Shown: positions 7,837 to 15,682 of the stretch, piece after piece
How the letters are laid out: every line of letters starts with the position of its first letter
Position numbering within the stretch: position 1 is the first letter of the stretch
Source: JBBDWK01 sp040902885
GTDB lineage: Bacteria > Acidobacteriota > Terriglobia > Bryobacterales > Bryobacteraceae
Assembly (NCBI GenBank): GCA_040902885.1
Contig: JBBDWK010000002.1
Location: 124,001 to 188,000, forward strand
Reading direction: 5' to 3'
DNA: 64,000 bases
Made by a program: the position numbers and the translations under genes
Notes under the pieces: generated by a model
What the model saw: the letters and a program-made list of their open reading frames with translations, nothing else
What the model was told of the DNA's origin: nothing
Database searches by the model: none

Positions 7837-10233
7837 ATGAGCAGCTTCGGATTCCTGGAGACTTTTGGGCGGGACCTGCGCTATGCGTTGAGGACCATAC
7901 GAAAGAATCCTGCCTTTGCGGTGACCGCCGTGCTCACGCTGGCATTGGGCATTGGAGCGAATACCGCAATTTTTACCGTGGTTCACGCGGTCCTGTTGAA
8001 GCCGCTCGCCTACCCCGATTCAGAGCGGCTGGTGCGCATAACCGGCGGAGCGACTGCGGCGCGGTTTGAGGCGATCCGGCAGGCACGGTCCTTCACTGGG
8101 GCAGGGGCCGCTAATGTGTTTACCGAGAGCGTAACCCTCTCCGGAGCAGATGAGCCAGAGCTGCTGAAGGGAGTGCGCGTATCCGCGAATTTCCTGGGGA
8201 TTCTCGGCGTCGCGCCTTTGCACGGGCGCGGCTTTCTCGCGGAGGAAGAATCGCCCGGGCCTCAGGTGGCGATTATCAGCGCGGAATTGTGGCAGCGGCG
8301 GTTCGGCGGCGATCCACGGATCGTTGGCGGGACGGCGACGCTCGGTGCGGCTCCTTGCACGATCGTCGGCGTTCTACCAGCGGGCTTTCAGTTTCCGTTC
8401 CCCGGTGTGGATGTGTGGAGGCCCTGGCAGCCGGACACGATCCCGGATCAGGCGCGGCTCAACAGTCCCATGCTGAGTGTTTTTGGACGGCTGAAGTCCG
8501 GCGTGAACCTCGAACAGGCGAGCGCCGAGGTGGCCGTAATCAATCGCCAATACGCGCTCGCCCATCCCGGAAAGCTCGACGCCAAGCCGAATTCAGCCGA
8601 ACGTGTAACGCCGCTGAAGGATTCCCTGGTGAGAAACGTTCGCTCCATCCTCTGGATGCTGTTCGGCGCCGTTGGCTTCGTGCTGATCATTGCTTGCGCC
8701 AATGTGGCCAGCCTGCTGCTCGCGCGTGCGACATCGCGGTCGCGGGAGTTTGCGGTCCGGGCAGCGCTGGGAGCCGGACGCGGACGCCTTGCCGGGCAAC
8801 TGCTGGCGGAAAGTCTTCTGCTGGCATTTGCCGGCGGAGCGTTGGGCGTGCTGCTGGCGACGTGGAGTTTAGGCGGGATCGCGAGACTGCCCGGTCTCGA
8901 GCTGCCTCGAATGGGAGAGATCTACCTGGACGGCACGGTGCTCGCCTTCGCTGTGGCGGTCTCGGCAGCCACGAGTTTGCTCTTCGGGTTGGCGCCTTCG
9001 CTCAGCGCATCCCATCTGGATCTCGCCGCTGCGATGAGGGCCGGTGCAGACTCGCGATGGCCGAAGCGCCTGGCGCTCTGGCTGAGTCCTCGCGGCCTAT
9101 TGGTGGTTGGACAGGTGGCGCTGTCGATCGTGCTGCTGATCGGCGCGGCGCTCCTGATCGAGAGCCTTGCTCGTTTGCGCCGGGTCGATCCCGGATTTCA
9201 GGCGGAGAATCTCCTCACCATGCAGATAGCACTGCCCCAGGCGCGTTACGAGGAACTCGTGCGGCGCGTCGAGTCCATCCCGGGTGTCCGCGGCGCCGCG
9301 GTGACGCTGACGCTCCCAATGACGGGGTTTGCCGGCACTCCCGTTCAGGGGGCGGGACAACCGCTATTGAAATTGAACGAGCGGCTGATCGCAATCCTGC
9401 AAAGCGTGACGCCGGGATACTTTCATACGCTGGGGATCCCGGTGAAGCGAGGTAGGGATTTTGCGGCGCAGGACGCTCTAACCGCGCCGCCCGTAGCGAT
9501 CATCAACGAAAGCCTGGCGCGCCGATTCTGGCCCGCCTATCCGAACGGTGAGGACCCGGTCGGCCGCTATGTTTTGGCCGGCGCCAATCCTGAACCGTTG
9601 CAGATTGTCGGCATCGTGGCGGACGTGCGCCAGGCCGGTCTCGCCAATGACGCAGGGCCCGGGGTCTACCGCCCCCGCGCCCAGACCCCTCCTATGTCCG
9701 CAATGTTCGCGGTGCGCACGGAAGGCGATCCGCTGCGGTTCGTGAATGCGATCCGTAGCCAAGTGATGGCGATCGACCGCCATCAAGCCATTACGGCGGT
9801 CAAGACCATGGAGGACGTGGTGGACGCCTCGGAGGCGCAGCGGCGGTCGATCATGATCCTGTTGGGACTATTCGCCGGCGCGGGCCTGCTGCTGGCCATG
9901 GTCGGGATCTACGGCATGGTTGCCTACTCGGTGGCGCGACGGACGAAGGAAGTGGGCATCCGGCGCGCGCTAGGGGCGCAGGAAGGCGACATTCTGCGGC
10001 TTGTGCTGGGGCAGGGACTAAGCCTGGCACTGGCTGGCGCGGCCCTCGGCGTGGGAGGAGCCCTCGCGTTGACCCGGCTGCTCACCCGCCTCCTGTTCCA
10101 GGTCAGCGCCACCGATCCCTCCATCTTCGCCGGGATTACTTTGCTGCTCATTCTCGTAACGCTGGCAGCCAGCTACATCCCGGCCCGCCGGGCTTCGCGG
10201 ATCGATCCAACGGCGGCCCTGCGAGCTGAGTAG
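7837..10233 (+). CDS. Duplicated orphan ABC permease (ADOP, MacB/FtsX type)
   Basis: Second orphan permease, 798 aa, without the N-terminal extension of its neighbour. It begins with the standard DLRYALRTIRKNPAFAVTAV segment and first transmembrane helix, continues through a MacB-like periplasmic domain, and repeats this layout in the C-terminal half (conserved RRTKEVGIRRALGAQEGDIL near the end). It is separated from the first permease by 50 bases holding its own -10 box, so it is probably transcribed on its own as well. It converges on an ATPase gene on the other strand; because the two face each other, co-expression is not implied. Transported substrate is unknown. Confidence 0.9.
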   Translation: MSSFGFLETFGRDLRYALRTIRKNPAFAVTAVLTLALGIGANTAIFTVVHAVLLKPLAYPDSERLVRITGGATAARFEAIRQARSFTGAGAANVFTESVTLSGADEPELLKGVRVSANFLGILGVAPLHGRGFLAEEESPGPQVAIISAELWQRRFGGDPRIVGGTATLGAAPCTIVGVLPAGFQFPFPGVDVWRPWQPDTIPDQARLNSPMLSVFGRLKSGVNLEQASAEVAVINRQYALAHPGKLDAKPNSAERVTPLKDSLVRNVRSILWMLFGAVGFVLIIACANVASLLLARATSRSREFAVRAALGAGRGRLAGQLLAESLLLAFAGGALGVLLATWSLGGIARLPGLELPRMGEIYLDGTVLAFAVAVSAATSLLFGLAPSLSASHLDLAAAMRAGADSRWPKRLALWLSPRGLLVVGQVALSIVLLIGAALLIESLARLRRVDPGFQAENLLTMQIALPQARYEELVRRVESIPGVRGAAVTLTLPMTGFAGTPVQGAGQPLLKLNERLIAILQSVTPGYFHTLGIPVKRGRDFAAQDALTAPPVAIINESLARRFWPAYPNGEDPVGRYVLAGANPEPLQIVGIVADVRQAGLANDAGPGVYRPRAQTPPMSAMFAVRTEGDPLRFVNAIRSQVMAIDRHQAITAVKTMEDVVDASEAQRRSIMILLGLFAGAGLLLAMVGIYGMVAYSVARRTKEVGIRRALGAQEGDILRLVLGQGLSLALAGAALGVGGALALTRLLTRLLFQVSATDPSIFAGITLLLILVTLAASYIPARRASRIDPTAALRAE

Positions 10234-10240
10234 ACAACAA

Positions 10241-10298
10241 CCGCTCCCTTTGGTCGCGGCTCGGAAGGACTTACGGAGCCGTGACCGACAGGGAGCGG
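10241..10298. repeat. Long imperfect palindrome between convergent genes
   Basis: Left arm 10241-10262 (CCGCTCCCTTTGGTCGCGGCTC) pairs with right arm 10276-10298 with a few mismatches and a 13-base loop. The arms resemble those of the palindrome at 18857-18915: both run CCGCTCC...TCGCGGCTC. It sits between the converging permease and ATPase genes. It could be a bidirectional terminator or a copy of a dispersed palindromic element. Confidence 0.7.
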
Positions 10299-10344
10299 CT
10301 GCTGAGGCGTCGGCGATATCCGACGGCATTTGCGGCGCACCACC

Positions 10345-11049
10345 CTACGGAGTGACCGGGGCGGCGGCGCGCAGACCCCGGTCGATCAGCTCATACCGTC
10401 GCGGAAATCGGGCCGCCAGATCCGGGCTGTGCGTCACCACCACCAGAATCGTCTCTCCCTGGCGCTGCACGTCCACCAGCAGCGAGGCGACCGCCTCGGC
10501 CGAATTGCGGTCCAGATTTCCGGTTGGCTCGTCGCAGAGCAGCAGGAGCGGCCTTCGGATCAGCGCCCGTGCCAACGCGGCGCGCTGCTTCTCGCCGCCG
10601 GAGAGCTCGGCGGGACGGTGCTGGGCGCGGTCGTCTAGCCCTACCTGCTCCAGCAGGTGACGCGCGCGTTTCAGATCGGCTTCGTTCGAGTCCGAAACCA
10701 GCGTCGGCACCAGCACGTTTTCGAGCACCGAGCATTGCGGCAGCAGACAGTGGTCCTGGAACAGAAATCCGATTTTTCGATTGCGGAACGCGGCCAGATC
10801 CTTCTCGCTCAGTTCGTATGGATTGCGGCCATCGAGCGTCACCGAGCCTTCCGTCGGCGCTTCCAGCCCGCCCATGATGTAAAGCAGGGTGCTCTTTCCG
10901 CAGCCCGAAGGGCCCATGATGGCCGCCGCCTCCCCGCGCTCCAGGTCGAGAGAAACGCCGGAAAGAATCGGAAGGACGCCGCGCGGGGTCGGATACTCCT
11001 TGCTAACTCGGCTTACTTTGAACAACGCGCCGTTCTCCCAGTCCTGCAT
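10345..11049 (-). CDS. LolD/MacB-type ABC transporter ATP-binding protein
   Basis: Nucleotide-binding subunit of a MacB/LolD-family ABC system, 234 aa. Walker A is GPSGCGKST, the signature is LSGGEKQRAALARAL, and Walker B is LLLCDEPTGNLD, followed by the H-loop in VVVTHSPDLA. The annotated ATG at 11049 overlaps the end of the glycosyltransferase gene by 47 bases. A TTG at 11025 (giving MFKVSRVSKEY) has GGGAG at a suitable distance and matches the family's usual beginning better, so the true start may be there. No permease is encoded on this strand nearby. It could serve orphan permeases, but that is speculation. Confidence 0.92.
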   Translation of the reverse strand: MQDWENGALFKVSRVSKEYPTPRGVLPILSGVSLDLERGEAAAIMGPSGCGKSTLLYIMGGLEAPTEGSVTLDGRNPYELSEKDLAAFRNRKIGFLFQDHCLLPQCSVLENVLVPTLVSDSNEADLKRARHLLEQVGLDDRAQHRPAELSGGEKQRAALARALIRRPLLLLCDEPTGNLDRNSAEAVASLLVDVQRQGETILVVVTHSPDLAARFPRRYELIDRGLRAAAPVTP

Positions 11050-12316
11050 ACGCCTGCAGCGTACACTCTGCCATCACGCCGACGTTGAAGTGTTGGCGGA
11101 CGCGCTCCGCGCCTTTGCGTCCCAGCTCGGCGGCCAGCGCGGGATCGCGCCAAAGAGACAGGATCCCCTCGGCGAGCCCGTCAGTGCTGTCCGCATCCAC
11201 AATCAGCCCGCCGCCGGTTTTGGCGAGAATCTCGGGGAACGCGCCGCGCCGGGGCTGCACGACGGGAACTCCGTTAGCCATTGCCTCCAGTAGATAGATG
11301 CCCTTGGGCTCGTTGTAGGTGCTGGGCACGGACAGCACGTCGAGCGTTTGCAGGAACTGAATCTTTTCGGCCCGGTCGATCGCGCCCCGGTAGCGGAACT
11401 CGCCGCCCAGCCCGCAATCGCGCATCTCACGCTCCAGCCCCGCCAGATAATCCCGGTTTTCGGGCGCGAGATAACCGGCCACTTCCAGCCGCGCGTTCGT
11501 CAGACCCTTTTCCTTGCGCAGAAGCCTGTAAGCCGCGCAGAGATTGTGCAGGCCCTTTTCCGGACATACCCGCGCGAAATAACCGATGGTGAAGATGCCG
11601 CCGCGGCTTCGCGACACCGGCGCGTACCCCTGCAGGTTGATGCCCAGGGGCGTCACAAACAGCTTGCTTTCCGGAATGCGGAGGTACCGCGACATGAATC
11701 CGGCGTAGTACTCGCTCACCGCCAGAAAACGGTCCACATGCCGGATGTTGGCGCGAATCAGCTCGAGCGACTGCGTGCGATACGGCTCCTGAAGTCCTTC
11801 GAGAAACAGATCCTCGCCCTGGAGCGTGCAACAGATCGGGCAATCCAGCGCCTTTTTGAGCGAGCGCGCGAGGCCGATCAAGAGCGTGTACGGCAGACTG
11901 ATCACATCGAAGGGCGGCTCATTCCGGAGCCAGTGAATCATCTTCTCCAGCTCTTTGCTCTGGTAGCCGTCTTCGCCTTCCAGCATGGACACGGTAAGCT
12001 CGCCGAGCAGCTTCGGGTTCACCGGAATCGACTTCTTTGCCGCAAGCTTCAGAGCGAGGCGCGAGTCCCAAATCCTGTCGAGCAGCCACGGCGTCTTGCG
12101 GAACAGCGGCATGTACTGCTGCAGATATACGCCGATGCCGCCGAAGAAGATCTTCTCCTGGCTGACGTTAGCCTCGTCGGTGACGGTGGGCGTGTAAATG
12201 GGCGCGAGCACCACATGGTGACCCTGCGCCATCAACTCCGCCGCGAGAGCGTTATCCCGGAAGCAACTGCCGCAGTACATGCTTCCCGCGCCGGCGGTGA
12301 TGGCGAGAATTCTCAT
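11003..12316 (-). CDS. GT4-family glycosyltransferase
   Basis: Retaining GT-B glycosyltransferase of family GT4, 437 aa. The ATG at 12316 starts with MRILAITAGAGSMYCGSC, a standard N-terminal Rossmann strand; an open frame continues further upstream but would overlap the preceding gene. The C-terminal nucleotide-sugar domain holds GYFARVCPEKGLHNL and the EX7E-type motif EPKGIYLLEAMANGVP. The gene lies 19 bases after an adenylate-forming enzyme and overlaps the ATPase gene, suggesting one transcript. The three may build and move a modified glycoconjugate or small molecule, but donor and acceptor are unknown. Confidence 0.85.
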   Translation of the reverse strand: MRILAITAGAGSMYCGSCFRDNALAAELMAQGHHVVLAPIYTPTVTDEANVSQEKIFFGGIGVYLQQYMPLFRKTPWLLDRIWDSRLALKLAAKKSIPVNPKLLGELTVSMLEGEDGYQSKELEKMIHWLRNEPPFDVISLPYTLLIGLARSLKKALDCPICCTLQGEDLFLEGLQEPYRTQSLELIRANIRHVDRFLAVSEYYAGFMSRYLRIPESKLFVTPLGINLQGYAPVSRSRGGIFTIGYFARVCPEKGLHNLCAAYRLLRKEKGLTNARLEVAGYLAPENRDYLAGLEREMRDCGLGGEFRYRGAIDRAEKIQFLQTLDVLSVPSTYNEPKGIYLLEAMANGVPVVQPRRGAFPEILAKTGGGLIVDADSTDGLAEGILSLWRDPALAAELGRKGAERVRQHFNVGVMAECTLQAYAGLGERRVVQSKPS

Positions 12317-12335
12317 GCGAGCGCAATCTCGATCA

Positions 12336-13439
12336 TCAGTACACGCCTTCCACCACCGACTTTTGGAATCCGCGAAAAGGCCGGACGTTGCGTACGCCGT
12401 CCCAGGGATATTTCTCAAAAGGAGGCTCGCGCTCGGCTTCATCGCGCTCAAGGAAGCGCGGCATGAAGAACTCGCGCGTGAGCGTGGTGAGACGCACGCG
12501 CCCGGTCTGCCCATATTCCACCACGCGGTCCGTTTCGTCGAAATCCACTACCTCAATCCTTGCGCGAGGCGAAGGAGGATAGTAGATGACCGCATAGTTG
12601 TCTTCCTTCACCAGGGGCTTATGTACCGCAAGGCCCATTAGCGTATTGCCGTAGGTGGGCGCGAAGTAGATTCCGTCCAAAAGCTCTTCGACGGCCAGGC
12701 GGTGGAACTGCGGGGTCATCTCCGTGCCGCCGCAGAACACGCCCTTAATGCCCATGCGCTTCAGAGAGACCTTCTCGCACAGTGCCTCGAGCAGCTTGGG
12801 CGTGGTGAACAGGCACTGAATATTCTCGTGCGCGCGCATCAGCGTCAGCGCCTGATCGACGACGTGCTGCTTATACCGGTCGGCCTCCTGCATGGCGCCG
12901 CGCCGGATGAGCTTGATTACCCAGCGCGGGTCCAGATCCACCATGAAGCAGATGCCTCCTCGATGGTGGGCCAAATGCTCTACCGCGAGCCGCAAGCGCC
13001 GCGGTCCGGTCGGCCCGACGGAGATCCAGTCGGCGCCTTTGGGAAACGACGCATCGGGCAGCGTATCGCTGAACATCTCGTAATCGATGCGGAAGTCTTC
13101 GATATTGATGCGGGATTTCGGCACGCCGGTGCTGCCGCCGGTTTCGAACACGCTCACGGGACGGTTCGCATAGCCCTTCGGCACCCAGCGGCTCACGGGT
13201 CCGCCGCGAAGCCATTCATCCTGAAAGTTGCCGAAGCGCGAAAGATCGTCGTACCCGCGAACCTCGCGCCGCGGATCCCAATCGAGCTTCTTGGCGTATT
13301 CCAGCCAGAACGGACATCCCGTTTCCGGGTTGAAGTGCCACTCCACAATCTCGCGAACCCAGGCATCGAGCGATGTCCGCGTCGCCGCCTGTCTGGTTGG
13401 AAAATCCGTTTCAGTTATAGGAATCACGTTGGCCGCCAA
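12336..13439 (-). CDS. PaaK/EhpF-like adenylate-forming enzyme
   Basis: Predicted acyl-adenylating enzyme, 367 aa, related to phenylacetate-CoA ligase and to EhpF-type enzymes of phenazine tailoring. The phosphate-binding loop is FETGGSTGVPKSR, and FAPTYGNTLMGLAV corresponds to the A5 motif. It is shorter than full PaaK (about 430 aa), as is usual for the EhpF-like group, which has a reduced C-terminal domain. The start is TTG: an in-frame stop lies two codons upstream and no ATG is available; a GTG at 13427 is the alternative. A TATACT box eight bases before the TTG suggests a leaderless mRNA. It heads the three-gene run with GT4 and the ATPase. Substrate is unknown. Confidence 0.7.
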   Translation of the reverse strand: MAANVIPITETDFPTRQAATRTSLDAWVREIVEWHFNPETGCPFWLEYAKKLDWDPRREVRGYDDLSRFGNFQDEWLRGGPVSRWVPKGYANRPVSVFETGGSTGVPKSRINIEDFRIDYEMFSDTLPDASFPKGADWISVGPTGPRRLRLAVEHLAHHRGGICFMVDLDPRWVIKLIRRGAMQEADRYKQHVVDQALTLMRAHENIQCLFTTPKLLEALCEKVSLKRMGIKGVFCGGTEMTPQFHRLAVEELLDGIYFAPTYGNTLMGLAVHKPLVKEDNYAVIYYPPSPRARIEVVDFDETDRVVEYGQTGRVRLTTLTREFFMPRFLERDEAEREPPFEKYPWDGVRNVRPFRGFQKSVVEGVY

Positions 13440-13456
13440 ATTTCATAGTATATAAT
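13428..13456. promoter_or_regulatory. Overlapping divergent promoters
   Basis: On the plus strand TATAAT (13451-13456) ends nine bases before the ATG at 13466, with a weak -35 TTGGCC at 13429-13434. On the minus strand TATACT (complement of 13448-13453) ends eight bases before the TTG at 13439. The two -10 boxes overlap by three bases, so both genes seem to fire from the same AT-rich spot, each giving an almost leaderless message. Confidence 0.55.
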
Positions 13457-13465
13457 CGCTCGTTA

Positions 13466-14866
13466 ATGCGAGTGCCGTTCATTTCTCTCCTGTTCGTCAC
13501 CTCGCTATTCGGTAGCGACTGGCATCAATTTCGCGGACCCAACAGCTCCGGCATCGGCGATAGCAAGGGTCTGCCGGTGGAGTTCGGCCCGGACAAAAAC
13601 GTCATCTGGAAAACCAGCCTGCCTCCCGGGCACTCCTCGCCCGTATTCACCAAAGACCGGATCTTTCTGACGGCGATAGACAGCGGCAAGCTCTTCACCT
13701 TCTGCCTGGACAGGGCGACCGGGCGCATCCAGTGGCGGCGTGAAGTGCCGCGCCCGCGCGAGCAGGAACTGCACAAATCCAACCACCCGGCGTCGCCGAG
13801 CCCTGTTACCGACGGCCGGAACGTCTACGTGTTCTTCGGGGATTACGGGCTGGTCTCGTTCGGTCCGGACGGCAACGAGCGCTGGAAGCTTCCGCTCGGT
13901 CCGTTCAACAATCCCATGGGAATGGGCTCTTCGCCGGTGCTGGCGGGCAACACGCTGTTGCAGGTCTGCGATCAGGAGAGCGGCTCGTTCTTCATCGCCC
14001 TCGATAAGGACACCGGCAAGACCAAGTGGCGCGTCGAACGCCCGGAAGTGACTCGCGGCTTTTCGACGCCGCTTCTCTACCAGCAGAAGGATGGTCCGCA
14101 GGAAGTGCTGGTGACTGGCGCCTATCAGATGACCTCATATGCAGTGGAGACGGGCAAGCCGGTGTGGTGGCTGCGCGGGCTCACCTGGCAGTTGAAGCCC
14201 ACGCCCGTGCTGAGCGAAGACAAGATGTACATTCAAGGCTGGGCGGGCGGCGCGGACGATGGCCAGCAGGAAGAGGTGATGCCGTTCGAGGAAGCCCTGC
14301 GCCGTTTCGACGCGAACAAGGACGGCAAAATCGTTAAGGCGGAGATTACCGACGAGAAGCTGCTCAAAGACTGGCTCAACCTCGATCTCGACAAAGACAA
14401 CGAGGTCAACGAGCGCGACTGGCGCTTCTTCCGGTCGCGCCGCTTGGCTCAAAACGGCATTCTCGCTTTCAAGCTGGGCGGCGAGGGCGACATGACGGAG
14501 AAAAACTTTCTTTGGCGCTACACCAAGTCCCTGCCCAACGTGCCCTCGCCGCTCTTGTACGACGGCGTGCTGTATATGCTGAAGGAAGGCGGCATCCTGA
14601 CCTCCTTCGATCCGGATACCGGCAAGGTGCTCAAGCAGGCACGCCTGCAAGGTGCGCTCGGCCAGTACTTCTCTTCGCCCGTAGCGGCCGACGGCAAGAT
14701 CTATACCGTGAGCGAAGAGGGCAAAGCGAGCGTGCTGAAGCCGGGCGGCGAGTGGGAGATTCTGGCGGTGCACGACCTGGGCGAGGAGTGCCACGCCACG
14801 CCGGCTATCCTCGACAACCGCATCTATCTGCGTACCAAAAATACGTTGTACTGCTTCGGGAAATAA
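13466..14866 (+). CDS. Exported PQQ-type beta-propeller with EF-hand pair
   Basis: Secreted or periplasmic beta-propeller, 466 aa, with a signal peptide (MRVPFISLLFVTSLFGS) and PQQ-like repeats such as KLFTFCLDRATGRIQWRRE and ALDKDTGKTKWRVE. Two EF-hand-like calcium loops interrupt the propeller at about residues 280-315: DANKDGKIVKAE and DLDKDNEVNERD. The catalytic QTVHHDLWDYD-type motif of true PQQ glucose dehydrogenases is missing, so this may be a non-enzymatic propeller. It shares a divergent promoter with the adenylating enzyme and is followed 12 bases later by deoC. Confidence 0.85.
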   Translation: MRVPFISLLFVTSLFGSDWHQFRGPNSSGIGDSKGLPVEFGPDKNVIWKTSLPPGHSSPVFTKDRIFLTAIDSGKLFTFCLDRATGRIQWRREVPRPREQELHKSNHPASPSPVTDGRNVYVFFGDYGLVSFGPDGNERWKLPLGPFNNPMGMGSSPVLAGNTLLQVCDQESGSFFIALDKDTGKTKWRVERPEVTRGFSTPLLYQQKDGPQEVLVTGAYQMTSYAVETGKPVWWLRGLTWQLKPTPVLSEDKMYIQGWAGGADDGQQEEVMPFEEALRRFDANKDGKIVKAEITDEKLLKDWLNLDLDKDNEVNERDWRFFRSRRLAQNGILAFKLGGEGDMTEKNFLWRYTKSLPNVPSPLLYDGVLYMLKEGGILTSFDPDTGKVLKQARLQGALGQYFSSPVAADGKIYTVSEEGKASVLKPGGEWEILAVHDLGEECHATPAILDNRIYLRTKNTLYCFGK

Positions 14867-14878
14867 TCGGGGAAAACC

Positions 14879-15649
14879 ATGGATACAAGTGGGGATCCAA
14901 TTGGGGCGGAAGCCCGGCCGCCGCTGACCACGTACGAAGACCTGGCGAAGATGATCGACCACTCGCTGCTCCGCCCGGAGCTTTCCGAGGAGCAGATTGT
15001 GGACGGCTGCGACCTGGCCAGAAGCTACAACACGGCCAACGTGACCGTCCGGCCCTGCGATGTGGATTCGGCCGTGCGCAGGATGCAGGGCAGCGGGATC
15101 GCCGTGGGAACGGTAGTCGGCTTTCCTCACGGCTCCACCACCACGGCCGCGAAGCTCTACGAAGCGCGCGATCTGGTGAGACGCGGTGCAACCGAGATCG
15201 ATGCGGTCATCAATATTGGCCGCCTGATATCGCGCCAGTTCCAGGATATTGAGACCGAGCTGCTGCAACTCTCGGATACCTGTCACCAGCAGGGCGCCAT
15301 TCTGAAGGTGATCTTCGAAAACGCATATCTTACGCATGAACTGAAGGTCATAGCCTGCCGCATCTGTAAGCGCGCGGGCGTGGACTACATCAAAACTTCC
15401 ACCGGTTTCGCGCCTTCCGGGTATATGCTGGAAGACCTGCATTTGATGCGCAAGCATGGCGGCGCGATGAAGGTCAAAGCCGCGGGGGGCGTGCGGACGC
15501 TCGAAGCGGCGCTCGAAGTCTACCAGGCCGGCTGCTCGCGCATTGGCGCGACGGCCACGGCGGCTATCCTCGACGCCTGGAAGGAACACCTGAAGCGCCT
15601 GGCCGCCGAAGCACAGGCGAACGCCCAACAACCGGCGTCCAATACTTGA
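14879..15649 (+). CDS. deoC: Deoxyribose-phosphate aldolase
   Basis: Class I aldolase that cleaves 2-deoxyribose-5-phosphate into glyceraldehyde-3-phosphate and acetaldehyde, in the cytoplasm; 256 aa. The Schiff-base lysine is in VDYIKTSTGFAPSGYML, and the second conserved lysine is in MKVKAAGGVRTLEAAL. The N-terminus has about 20 extra residues before the usual LAKMIDHSLLRPE. It links functionally to the nucleoside phosphorylases encoded near 50-53 kb, which release deoxyribose-1-phosphate, although no phosphopentomutase is visible here. Confidence 0.95.
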   Translation: MDTSGDPIGAEARPPLTTYEDLAKMIDHSLLRPELSEEQIVDGCDLARSYNTANVTVRPCDVDSAVRRMQGSGIAVGTVVGFPHGSTTTAAKLYEARDLVRRGATEIDAVINIGRLISRQFQDIETELLQLSDTCHQQGAILKVIFENAYLTHELKVIACRICKRAGVDYIKTSTGFAPSGYMLEDLHLMRKHGGAMKVKAAGGVRTLEAALEVYQAGCSRIGATATAAILDAWKEHLKRLAAEAQANAQQPASNT

Positions 15650-15682
15650 CACCGTGTTATCCTAATACCCTAATTGGTGGAG

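Noticed and set aside
14135..15652. 505-codon open frame on the minus strand
   Set aside because: It spans two real genes (EF-hand propeller and deoC) and has no recognisable motif.
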